Source: Opitutus sp. GAS368 (GTDB lineage Bacteria; Verrucomicrobiota; Verrucomicrobiia; Opitutales; Opitutaceae). From it: a stretch of 8,903 nt of DNA. The translations under genes were made by a program, and so were the position numbers. The stretch is taken from contig CAMATV010000111.1 in the NCBI GenBank assembly GCA_945861235.1, positions 1 through 8,903 of the forward strand, in the 5' to 3' direction. How positions within the stretch are numbered: the first letter of the stretch is position 1; every line of letters starts with the position of its first letter. This document shows, one piece after another, positions 1 through 6,767 of this stretch. The notes under the pieces were generated by a model. That model did no database searches and was not told where the DNA came from. It saw only the letters and a program-made list of their open reading frames with translations.

Positions 1-37
1 AACAGCGATCGAACGGGGAACGGGGGCAGCGTCATCT

Positions 38-57
38 CGCGAGCACGTCGGCTCGCG
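38..57 (-). terminator. stem-loop downstream of coaD, possible terminator
   Basis: Perfect 7-bp stem CGCGAGC (38-44) / GCTCGCG (51-57) with a 6-nt loop, about 30 nt past the coaD stop codon. A run of T is not present on the far side, so it is at best a non-canonical intrinsic terminator or an RNA-stabilising hairpin. Function is inferred from position only. Confidence 0.35.
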
Positions 58-87
58 GGGAAAATTTCGAGCCAAAAGGCCGTGAAC

Positions 88-570
88 TTAGGCGGATTGA
101 AACGCCGTGCGGAGTGCGGTGGCGACGTTGGGTGGGACGAAATGCGCGATGTCGCCGCCGAATTTTGCGACCTGTTTGACGAGGGTGGAGCTGGTGTAGC
201 TGAACTGCTCGTTCGGCATGACGAACAGGGTTTCCATCTGTGGTTCCAGATGGCGGTTCATCAGGGCCATGTTGAATTCGAATTCGAAGTCAGACAATGC
301 GCGCAGGCCGCGGATGATGGCGTCGGCCTTTTGCTCCATGCAAAATTCGACCAGCAGGCCGCTGAAGGTGGTCACGGCGACATGGGGGAATTGGGCGACG
401 TTGGGGCGAATCATGGCGACGCGCTCTTGCGCGGTGAAGAGCGGGGCTTTGCCGGCGTTTTCCGCGACCGCGACCGTCACGCGATCGAAAAGACGGGCGG
501 CACGGGCGAGCACATCGAGGTGTCCGCAGGTGATGGGGTCAAAAGTTCCAGGGTAGATGCAATGGCGCAT
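88..570 (-). CDS. coaD: phosphopantetheine adenylyltransferase (CoaD, PPAT)
   Basis: A 160-residue cytosolic enzyme that transfers an adenylyl group from ATP to 4'-phosphopantetheine, giving dephospho-CoA and pyrophosphate, the penultimate step of coenzyme A synthesis. The sequence shows the nucleotidyltransferase hallmark YPGTFDPITCGH at residues 6-17, with the T-x-G-H signature at 14-17. Lys41 lies in the substrate-binding region, IIRGLR spans 85-90, and the C-terminal YTSSTLVK (125-132) matches the ISSTxxK motif. The length is typical for the family (E. coli 159 aa). The frame stays open for 149 codons upstream, but homology begins exactly at the ATG at 570, so that start was chosen. No clear Shine-Dalgarno sequence precedes it. 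It reads in the same direction as the surface-protein gene upstream but is 449 nt away, so a separate promoter is likely. The identification is secure. Confidence 0.96.
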   Translation of the reverse strand: MRHCIYPGTFDPITCGHLDVLARAARLFDRVTVAVAENAGKAPLFTAQERVAMIRPNVAQFPHVAVTTFSGLLVEFCMEQKADAIIRGLRALSDFEFEFNMALMNRHLEPQMETLFVMPNEQFSYTSSTLVKQVAKFGGDIAHFVPPNVATALRTAFQSA

Positions 571-1019
571 GGGCGGGAGCGAAGGGTGGTAGGCAAGACA
601 GGCGCGCTGCCCGTGGCGATGCGTTTCTGGAGGTTGCAGAGGACAAGGTGCATCTCCCAGTGGGCGGCCGTTGGAAGCGGCATGTGTTCCGCAGGAGCGT
701 CGGCCTTCCCGTCGCTCAAAAATAGCGCGGGAGTGTCGTCGGTCTGTCGGGCGGGTGACCTCCGGGGCAACCGACCGCGGGAGATGCGCCCGAGTCGTCT
801 GTTGGCCCGAGGTCTCAAAAGCAGGGCGGCGGTTGTTGAGGAAAATACGGACCGTCGGTTGCCCCGCGACAGATGCACTTGCCCCGGCGATCGGGAAAAT
901 ATTCCGGTTCGGTCCACCATGCCCTGCCGCAGTCATCCGAAATCCTGCGCTCAGATATTGGCGAGACGGCCGGTGGAATCGCAAATCGCTCAACGCATTT
1001 TGCGCCCATTTAGCCACGC
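571..1019. other. gene-free stretch between the surface-protein gene and coaD
   Basis: 449 nt with several overlapping open frames, none with recognisable protein character: translations are Arg/Pro-rich and low-grade, as expected from GC-rich DNA. The only clear structure is a widely spaced 13-bp inverted repeat (763-775 and 854-866). A weak 6-bp inverted repeat CGCAAA/TTTGCG (980-985, 999-1004) sits just past the stop of the surface-protein gene. The coaD promoter should lie here but I cannot place it confidently. Confidence 0.5.
763..866. repeat. 13-bp perfect inverted repeat, 78-nt spacer
   Basis: Arm CGGGGCAACCGAC at 763-775 has its exact reverse complement GTCGGTTGCCCCG at 854-866. The 78-nt spacer is too large for a simple terminator. 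It could be the closing stem of a structured 5' leader of coaD, the ends of a tiny mobile remnant, or a paired protein-binding site. Nothing in the sequence decides between these. Confidence 0.55.
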
Positions 1020-4000
1020 TCAGGGCACCTCATAGACCTCCACTAGGGCTTCACCCGTGCCGTTGTTGACCCCAGAAACATGGACGGTGTAAACCGATCC
1101 GGCGTCGGCGTTGAACAGCAGCGCCGCGTCGAGGCTGCCCGCAGCTAGGCCAAACGCTCCCACCCGCGTAAAAACCGGGATAAGATCGGCGCTCCAATTG
1201 TCATTGGTCGCCATCACCGTCTCGCCTCTGTAGATGGTGACCTGCGGATCTTGGAGGACGCCTTGGACGCCAAAGGCGGCTAGCATAGGTCCGACGGCGC
1301 GCAGCAGGAGATTGATCCGGCCCGTGCCGCCCACGGCTAGCCCCACGATCAGGATATCGCTATCCACGCCGACTTGGTTGCGTACCGAAAGATTAATTAA
1401 CCGCTGGTCGGACCCACCGTCGGCATCGTAGAGCTCTACCAGTGCTGCTCCAGCCGAGGCCGCCGAGGTGTGCATCGTGAAGGCTCCGCCCATGCTCCGC
1501 ACCATCGCTGTATCCGTGGAGCCAGCGGTGAGGGGAAAGGCGCCGACGAGCGGAAAAATCGTCGAGAGGGCCGGCTCCCAACCCTGCTGGGTGAGGACTT
1601 TTTGGTTCGAATTATAGAGCTCGAGTGTAGATTCACGGACGCCCTGCAAGCCGAATTGATTCAAAGCCGGGCCGAGCGCACGCAACAGCAGCGGTTTGCC
1701 CGTGCCCGAAACGACCGCCCCGACGATCAGCGGCTGGGCCGGTCTCAGCTGGGTTCGCACCGAGAGGTTGCTAAGTCTGGGTCGGGAATCCGATGCGGTG
1801 CGATAGGCGACACTCGCGAGCTGGGAGAGGGTCGCTCCGGCCTCGTTCGTGACCAAAACAGAATAGTGGCCCGCCTCCGTGGTGTTCTGGGAAACTTTGC
1901 CGTAGATCGAGCCCGTTGCTCCGGGAATATCCACCCCATCCTTGCGCCATTGGTAGCGCGCCGAGCTGCCCGCGTTCGCGGCGACGCTGAGGATCAAATT
2001 GCCGCCGGCCGACAACTGCGCCGCCACCGGTTGAACGGTGATGGCGGGTAAGACGGTACTCGAGCTCACTACGATTGGGAATATGTAACTTGAGGTCTTG
2101 GCCGCTCCGTTGGTGAGTTCGACCCAATAAGCTCCGGTGTCCGCGCGGGTGACCTCCGGAATGACAAAGGTGTCGGACGACGAGTTGGCGCTGGTGCGCA
2201 GCACGACCCCATCCTTCTTCCAGACGAAAATGACCGGATCCTGTGCCCTCGCAGTCAACTCAAGCCGCGCACCCGGTTCGAGGGTTTGCGCCGTACCGGA
2301 AAAACTCGCGAGCGCCGCCGTGGGTAAATCGTCAGTGAGATCCGGGATACCATCACTGTCGGCGTCGTTGAGATCGGTGATCGTGAAATAGTGGGATGCG
2401 TAATCGACAAACGCCGTGCCAGTGCGGCCATCCACGTAGTCCAGCGAGCCACTATAGACCCGACCAACGCGCCTCAGCGTGCCAGCGCGCACGGAGTATC
2501 TGGCGGGCGGGCTGACAGAAGTGTTAACGAATTCGAAGGCGCTGTAGGCGACCGTGTCGCGGTCGGTGACCGTGAAATTGAAACTCCCTGAAGAGGGAGC
2601 GCCGATAATGTTTGGCCCTAGCGCGGCATTCGGCGCAAGCGACACATTCATGACGCTGGAGGGGCGCACATTCATGGCGATGAAGGCGTCGCGCACGTAC
2701 GTGCTGCTGCCGATGCGGATTCCGTTTATGCCGCCGACGTAGAAATCGCCCGAAGCCTCCGCGGTATTACCGCTGGCCGCTATGGTCTTGAGGGCATAGC
2801 GGCCTTTGACCTCGCCCGCCGCGCGGGTGAAGCGTGCCTCGGCCGAAAACGGGCCACCGTTGTAATGATCGTAGCCCGAACCTAAAGCGGTAACGTTGCC
2901 AGCTTGAAGGTAATCGAAGGCATCGTTGATGCCGTTGCCATCGGCGTCCCCCGCCGGAAAGGTTACGACAAAATTGCCGTAGTCGACCAACCCCACGGGG
3001 GTGCTCCGCTCAAAGTTGCCTTCGTAATCCTTTACGCTGCCAGCGCGGGGCCTGACTTCACCGTTAAGGAAGGAGGTGCCGTTCGTGGTGCGATTGGTGC
3101 CGGAACCGTTGCTGCTGAAAGTGGAGTAACGTGAAGTCACCTGGCCCAAGCCGGGGACAAAGACCGTGTCAGAAGGAGCAAAGTAGAGCGAGCGGCCGAT
3201 TTCCTGCTGCTGGACCGTACGCGTAATCGACGGTGTGTCGTTGGGCTGGCCGAGGAGCGTGATGAACGCTGTCGCCGAGCGTACGGAGCCGGCGCGGTTA
3301 GTGACCACACAGTAGTAACCACCGGCCTTAAGAGCTGCCGAACTGCCGGACGGGGTGATTTGCGCAGCGGTTTGGCCGCTGAGCAGGACCTCGTTGCGGT
3401 ACCATTGGTACGTCGGGGAGGGCGTACCGGAGGCGGTCACGCTGAAAGTGGCATTGAAGCCCGAATGTATGAGAGTGGCGGAAGCTGGCTGAGATGTGAT
3501 CCGCGGTGCCTCCACAAGCGTGACCCTCACTCGATCAATCTGCACGCTGCCGTAGGCATTGCTGACGGTGCAGGAATACAAGCCGGCGCCGGCGGACGTG
3601 AGCGCGCCGATCTGCAAGACATCACCGCTCCCCGCGATGACGCTGGAACCAAGACTCCAACGGTAAGAAAGCGGCGTCGTGCCGGCGAGCGGGGGCAGGT
3701 CAATGCGGAGCGGATCGCCGATTTTGGCCTCTACGGTCGTTACCGGCAGGGATCTGACGACCGAAGGCGCCAGCCCTACGGAGAGCACCGCTGGCTGACT
3801 GGTATTGGTGCCGGAGGCGTTGGACGCCTCGCAGGTATAGTTCGCGGCGTCGCCGGCGGTGATACTCGCGAAAGTCAGCGTTGCACTGTTCTGGCCGCTC
3901 AAGCGAACGCCGTTTTTAAGCCATTGCAGCGCGGGTGACGGATAACCCGTGACTGAAACGGAAAACGAGTGCGAAGAGCCGACGGTCTTCGCGATTGAAG

Positions 4001-4049
4001 CTGGCTGCTGCGTGAAGACTGGAGCCTGCGGCGGCGTGGTTACCGTCAC
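1020..4049 (-). CDS. C-terminal part of a split giant surface protein: Ig-like domains and C-terminal repeats
   Basis: Continues the frame of the 4086-5339 reading frame after one TAA codon; the GTG at 4049 is only the first available start and falls inside a conserved Ig strand (TVTVTT), so it is probably not a natural start. Over 1009 residues the order is: Ig-like domains at about 9-91, 92-179 and 180-267; an unrecognised block 268-585 with acidic calcium-loop-like motifs DADGNGIND (368-376) and DADSDGIPD (562-570); Ig-like domains 586-663 and 668-749; then two related repeats of about 125 residues (757-876 and 884-1009), each with LSVR, LIVG, LLLRA.GP, VGAF and ALVE.Y. No membrane anchor or sortase motif is visible at the C-terminus. 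Known for these folds: extracellular adhesion or carbohydrate binding. Inferred: on its own this part lacks a signal peptide and would stay in the cytosol, so the gene is either inactivated or needs stop-codon readthrough. Confidence 0.8.
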   Translation of the reverse strand: MTVTTPPQAPVFTQQPASIAKTVGSSHSFSVSVTGYPSPALQWLKNGVRLSGQNSATLTFASITAGDAANYTCEASNASGTNTSQPAVLSVGLAPSVVRSLPVTTVEAKIGDPLRIDLPPLAGTTPLSYRWSLGSSVIAGSGDVLQIGALTSAGAGLYSCTVSNAYGSVQIDRVRVTLVEAPRITSQPASATLIHSGFNATFSVTASGTPSPTYQWYRNEVLLSGQTAAQITPSGSSAALKAGGYYCVVTNRAGSVRSATAFITLLGQPNDTPSITRTVQQQEIGRSLYFAPSDTVFVPGLGQVTSRYSTFSSNGSGTNRTTNGTSFLNGEVRPRAGSVKDYEGNFERSTPVGLVDYGNFVVTFPAGDADGNGINDAFDYLQAGNVTALGSGYDHYNGGPFSAEARFTRAAGEVKGRYALKTIAASGNTAEASGDFYVGGINGIRIGSSTYVRDAFIAMNVRPSSVMNVSLAPNAALGPNIIGAPSSGSFNFTVTDRDTVAYSAFEFVNTSVSPPARYSVRAGTLRRVGRVYSGSLDYVDGRTGTAFVDYASHYFTITDLNDADSDGIPDLTDDLPTAALASFSGTAQTLEPGARLELTARAQDPVIFVWKKDGVVLRTSANSSSDTFVIPEVTRADTGAYWVELTNGAAKTSSYIFPIVVSSSTVLPAITVQPVAAQLSAGGNLILSVAANAGSSARYQWRKDGVDIPGATGSIYGKVSQNTTEAGHYSVLVTNEAGATLSQLASVAYRTASDSRPRLSNLSVRTQLRPAQPLIVGAVVSGTGKPLLLRALGPALNQFGLQGVRESTLELYNSNQKVLTQQGWEPALSTIFPLVGAFPLTAGSTDTAMVRSMGGAFTMHTSAASAGAALVELYDADGGSDQRLINLSVRNQVGVDSDILIVGLAVGGTGRINLLLRAVGPMLAAFGVQGVLQDPQVTIYRGETVMATNDNWSADLIPVFTRVGAFGLAAGSLDAALLFNADAGSVYTVHVSGVNNGTGEALVEVYEVP

Positions 4050-4546
4050 CGTGGCGGGCGAACTTGTTAAGGAGCCGAAAGCGTTTTAGACTGTGACCGT
4101 ATAGGCGCCCGTGTCCGTTGTGCTCGCGCTCGCGACTGACCAGCTGGATGCGGTCGCGCCAGCGATGACGGCTCCGCTCTTCTGCCATTGGTAGGCAAGC
4201 GGGGAGGAGCCTGAGGCGGTAACATTTAGCTGGAAAGATCGCCCGACCAACAGCGACTGACCCGAGGGTTGCGTGGATATCGTTGGCGGCGTCGGCGTGG
4301 TTACCGTCACCGTGGCGGGCGAACTTGTTGCAGACCCGAAAGAGTTTGAGATTGTGACCGTATAGGCGCCCGTGTCCGCAGTGCTTGCGCTCGCGACTGA
4401 GTAGCTGGACGCGGTCGCCCCAGCGATGACGGCTCCGCTCTTCAGCCATTGGTAGGAAAGCGGGGAGGAGCCTGAGGCGGTAACATTTAGCTGGAATGAT
4501 TGCCCGACCAACAGCGACTGACCCGAGGGTTGCGTGGATATCGTTG
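4032..4546 (-). repeat. 261-bp tandem duplication encoding two Ig-like domains
   Basis: Segments 4032-4285 and 4293-4546 are near-identical at the DNA level and offset by exactly 261 bp (87 codons). Each encodes one Ig-like domain starting ISTQPSGQSLLVG. Differences are scattered single bases, most of them conservative for the protein. The pairing exposes the nonsense change: codon 4347-4349 is TCA (Ser) in one copy and the matching codon 4086-4088 is TAA in the other. Such direct repeats are prone to recombination and copy-number change. Confidence 0.85.
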
Positions 4547-5339
4547 ACGCAGAATTAGCCGTGGAAGACTGCTGGTAAAGCGCAGCGACCTCGGAGTCAG
4601 AAAGCTGGCGACTGTAGATCCGAATATCGTCCATGCTGCCTTTAAAGCCTTGATTCCACCAAATATAAGACTCGTTACTTGGGCCACCAGCGGCGGAACC
4701 GGTGCTGATCCGCATCTTAGTTTTTACCGTCGAGAAACGTTGGGAGGCATCGGCAAACGCCAATAGCAGCGGCTGATTTACCCCGTTAACGTAAATTCTA
4801 ACTCCTCCGAGAGACCCATCCGTACTGACAACCAGATGCGCCCAAGTGACCGAAGTGACGACACCCCTAGAAGACGTGTCGGCGTTCATCCAACTGCCGT
4901 GTAGGAAGACACCCGCGGTTCGAACGCCCGACCAACCGTTATTACTGGGACCAGGTGACTGGAGCGAGAGGTCAAAAAGTGTCGCCGTAGAAGACTTATC
5001 TCCAAGTCCAATAACCATCGGGTTTCCCTTATAAAAGCCGAAGTCGTCACTTTTAATCCACGCAGAGATCGTCCTCGGCATGGATCCAGAGATGGCGGAA
5101 TCAGCCGTGCTCACCATCCAAGACGTAGAACCATTCAGATAAACAGCTCCCGCCGTATTTCCGCTTCGGTCTGTGGCCGGCTGCACATTGTACATGAGCA
5201 GAGGGTTATTCTGGCTCGATAGATCCTGTCCGGTGCCATCGAGCGGGTAGCGCCCCACAAGGCCAGTCGTAAGATCTTGTCCTACAGCGAGGCCTACCAG
5301 ACAGGCGTTAACTAAAGCTAACTTCGCGAATATATGCAT
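4086..5339 (-). CDS. N-terminal part of the split giant surface protein: signal peptide, LamG, Ig-like domains
   Basis: 417 residues ending at a TAA that appears to be a nonsense mutation. Residues 1-20 form a hydrophobic signal peptide with likely cleavage after AVG, so the product is exported. Residues 26-255 are a LamG/concanavalin A-like jelly roll: GLVGRYPLDG at the start, AVYLNG (65-70), ISAWIKSDD (91-99), WAHLVVSTDG (166-175), RIYVNG (181-186) and the closing MDDIRIYSRQLSDSEVAALY (236-255). Two nearly identical Ig-like domains follow (267-347 and from 354), the second cut off within its last strands. LamG and Ig-like modules commonly bind glycans or partner proteins outside the cell; the actual ligand is unknown. 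Without the stop, the polypeptide would be 1439 residues and end at 1020. The ATG at 5339 has no Shine-Dalgarno sequence but directly precedes the signal peptide. Confidence 0.85.
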   Translation of the reverse strand: MHIFAKLALVNACLVGLAVGQDLTTGLVGRYPLDGTGQDLSSQNNPLLMYNVQPATDRSGNTAGAVYLNGSTSWMVSTADSAISGSMPRTISAWIKSDDFGFYKGNPMVIGLGDKSSTATLFDLSLQSPGPSNNGWSGVRTAGVFLHGSWMNADTSSRGVVTSVTWAHLVVSTDGSLGGVRIYVNGVNQPLLLAFADASQRFSTVKTKMRISTGSAAGGPSNESYIWWNQGFKGSMDDIRIYSRQLSDSEVAALYQQSSTANSASTISTQPSGQSLLVGQSFQLNVTASGSSPLSYQWLKSGAVIAGATASSYSVASASTADTGAYTVTISNSFGSATSSPATVTVTTPTPPTISTQPSGQSLLVGRSFQLNVTASGSSPLAYQWQKSGAVIAGATASSWSVASASTTDTGAYTVTV

Positions 5340-5857
5340 AAAAAGAATCTGCTATTTTTTGGGAAAGCCCCGCATCCTGTATCGGCAGCAAGGTCCTTAG
5401 GGGAGGTCCTAACTTTATTTCCTAATGCGGGCGAAAAAAAGGGGGCTTGCCGTGTTTTGTTAGTTTTTCTGCCGGGCCTGCGCGGCGTGTCGGCGTAGGT
5501 CGAGGGTGGGACGGCATTTTTTTTGGAAATCGATTTTTGGGATGGAGCGCGATTGGCCGACGGTGTGGGGCCAGGGTTCTTCGCCGAAAATGAGATGGTG
5601 ATTTCTGCCGTTCCGTTAAGGGCTGGAGCAAAGTCGATTTTCGAACTGGCCCCATTAAAGTAGGCAGATTGGTTGATCGTGGAGTTTGGCCCCGACGCGA
5701 AGGTCATTCCCTGCGCCGTGATTTGCTTTCCGGTCCCGCTCAAGTCGGTCGACGTCCCATTGAGCGGAAGGTACACCGATAAACCGTTGGTCGGAGCCTG
5801 AGAAAACAGCGATGCGGTGAAGGCGAGGCTGGCGATGGCCCATTTGACGGCGTTCAT
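5318..5857 (-). CDS. truncated LamG-domain secreted protein, probable gene remnant
   Basis: 179 residues from the ATG at 5857, chosen because a signal peptide (residues 1-20, ending LFSQ) starts there; the frame is open 40 codons further up but without protein character. Residues 23-92 resemble the first third of the LamG domain in the gene downstream: GLSVYLPLNGTSTDLS against GLVGRYPLDGTGQDLS, SAYFNGASS against AVYLNGSTS, and ITISFSA against TISAWIK. After about residue 92 (near 5580) similarity stops and the rest is Lys/Pro/Arg-rich and unlike any LamG domain. The frame then overruns the start of the next gene by 22 nt. I infer a paralogue whose 3' part was lost by deletion or replaced by unrelated DNA, leaving a leader and half a domain that is unlikely to fold. 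A short genuine gene of unknown function is less likely. Confidence 0.5.
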   Translation of the reverse strand: MNAVKWAIASLAFTASLFSQAPTNGLSVYLPLNGTSTDLSGTGKQITAQGMTFASGPNSTINQSAYFNGASSKIDFAPALNGTAEITISFSAKNPGPTPSANRAPSQKSISKKNAVPPSTYADTPRRPGRKTNKTRQAPFFSPALGNKVRTSPKDLAADTGCGAFPKNSRFFLCIYSRS

Positions 5858-6065
5858 TGGCAGGAGTCTTTCTTCGGATGTTTTACGTGCGGTAGTTGCG
5901 TGGGCTGCGTTTTGGAGTCTCAACGGGTGCATCGCCGCTGAACGACTCGGGCTGGCGGCCAATTTTTGGCCAAGCAAAATAGGGTGAAGCGGCTAGCAAC
6001 TCAAAGCAGCTATTAGTTAGCAACAGGGAAAGTTACTTTCGGTTAGCGGCTGCTTTGCTCGTCGC
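5858..6065. promoter_or_regulatory. divergent intergenic region with short hairpin
   Basis: 208 nt separating the leftward LamG remnant from the rightward ribbon-helix-helix gene, so promoters for both should lie here. A tight hairpin GGCCAA-TTT-TTGGCC occupies 5957-5971. AGCAAC motifs occur at 5995-6000 and 6019-6024. No confident -35/-10 pair was found. Confidence 0.4.
6002..6057. promoter_or_regulatory. 9-bp inverted repeat before the ribbon-helix-helix gene, possible operator
   Basis: CAAAGCAGC at 6002-6010 and its exact reverse complement GCTGCTTTG at 6049-6057, ending 8 nt before the ATG at 6066. Small ribbon-helix-helix regulators commonly bind inverted repeats in their own promoter. 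Autoregulation here is inferred from position and was not shown. Confidence 0.4.
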
Positions 6066-6317
6066 ATGAAAAGGACCAACCCCGTCATGGTGCGGCTCGA
6101 CGACACGCAGGTGCGCGAGTTGGACGAACTGGCGGCTACGGTCGGCATCCCGGCCTCAACCCTGGCCCATAACGCGGTGCTCGCGCTGCTGCGCTACTAT
6201 AAAGCCCACGGTACGGTGACGCTTCCGCTGGCAATCATTTCGGCAGCGACCAGCCAGTTGGATGTGACGCTTAACGAACCGCCGGCGGTGAAGCGGACAA
6301 GGCGCAGGACGAAGTAG
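6066..6317 (+). CDS. ribbon-helix-helix (CopG/Arc-like) DNA-binding protein
   Basis: An 83-residue protein with the ribbon-helix-helix layout: strand PVMVRLDDTQ (6-15), helix A VRELDELAATVG (16-27), a turn at IPAS, and helix B STLAHNAVLALLRYYKAHG (31-49). A linker and a strongly basic tail, KRTRRRTK (76-83), follow. Proteins of this fold dimerise and place the paired strands in the DNA major groove; many are antitoxins or plasmid or autoregulatory repressors. No toxin-like gene follows: the next 450 nt hold a palindromic element and the start of an IS. It may therefore be a stand-alone regulator or an orphan antitoxin. The ATG at 6066 is the natural start because the strand begins a few residues later; no Shine-Dalgarno sequence is seen. 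Its targets are unknown. Confidence 0.75.
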   Translation: MKRTNPVMVRLDDTQVRELDELAATVGIPASTLAHNAVLALLRYYKAHGTVTLPLAIISAATSQLDVTLNEPPAVKRTRRRTK

Positions 6318-6330
6318 GTTGAGAGGGCCA

Positions 6331-6468
6331 GGAAAGAGTCAGGCCTTGCTTTTTGCGATCATCGAGAAAGCGCGTTAATTCTTTCTGCGAATATGGTCCC
6401 CATCGGCTCACCCCGAAGCGCTGCTGCTTGAATAAAAACTGCAAAAATCAAGGCCCGACCCTTTTTCC
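6331..6468. repeat. palindromic element with imperfect inverted ends (REP/MITE-like)
   Basis: Arm 6331-6356 (GGAAAGAGTCAGGCCTTGCT...) and the reverse complement of 6441-6468 (GGAAAAAGGGTCGGGCCTTG...) match at 18 of 21 positions plus the shared GGAAA end, with a 2-nt length difference. About 84 nt lie between them. GTCAGGCC-type palindromes are the kind of sequence linked to REP-associated (Y1/RAYT) transposases, and no such transposase gene is in the window, so this would be a non-autonomous copy. It starts 13 nt after the ribbon-helix-helix gene and could also stop its transcription. The interior contains a minus-strand open stretch of about 40 codons with no recognised identity. Confidence 0.6.
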
Positions 6469-6539
6469 AGACCTTTTTCCGGACCCCTGCCCCGTCCCGG
6501 ACCCTCCGTGAACATCAAAAATTAAAACCTTGTATCTTG

Positions 6540-6767
6540 AACGGTAAGGATTGGTGGCGGCTTCCGAGAATGGGTGACTAACTCGTCGGAGGAAGCCGCC
6601 ACCAATCCGGGTGTGCGACTACCTTTCCGCGTCAGACCGAATAAACCTGGAGGCGTGCAAACGACTTCGTGGGTCAGCGAGGTCGGCGCGGGATTCTTCA
6701 TTAAACTCGAACCGTTGGTGGAGCGTCGGCCGCAAGGCCGTCAGCTCGTATTGCAAGACAGAGCCCT
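6540..6767 (+). ncRNA. candidate bridge RNA region in the 5' end of the IS110 element
   Basis: The 5' non-coding end carries three fold-backs in series. The first is an 18-bp perfect stem (6548-6565 with 6591-6608, 25-nt loop). The second is an 8-bp stem with one G-T pair (6662-6669 with 6678-6685, 8-nt loop). The third has outer GAGC/GCTC (6721-6724, 6744-6747) closing an inner CGGCC/GGCCG stem with a GCAA tetraloop (6727-6740). IS110-group elements are known to encode a bridge RNA in the non-coding end before the transposase, with loops pairing to donor and target DNA. Placement here rests on position and fold; guide loops have not been matched. Confidence 0.45.
6548..6608. repeat. 18-bp perfect inverted repeat (long hairpin)
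   Basis: GGATTGGTGGCGGCTTCC at 6548-6565 and its exact reverse complement at 6591-6608, separated by 25 nt. The inner loop adds a minor CGAG/CTCG pairing (6565-6568, 6582-6585). No T-run follows, so it is not a classical terminator. It may be the first stem of the IS bridge RNA, or a pre-existing palindrome into which the IS inserted. Confidence 0.85.

Noticed and set aside
571..1017. 149-codon open extension in frame upstream of coaD
   Set aside because: CoaD homology begins at the ATG at 570 and the extension is Arg/Pro-rich without conserved character; open frames are common in such GC-rich DNA.
1470..2051. 193-codon plus-strand open frame inside the Ig protein gene
   Set aside because: Shadow of the minus-strand coding frame; no recognisable motif.
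3360..3938. 192-codon plus-strand open frame
   Set aside because: Gly/Arg-rich shadow of the Ig-domain frame on the other strand.
6320..6435. Minus-strand open stretch of about 40 codons within the palindromic element
   Set aside because: No start codon context or recognisable family; it is closed upstream by TGA and better explained as part of the repeat.
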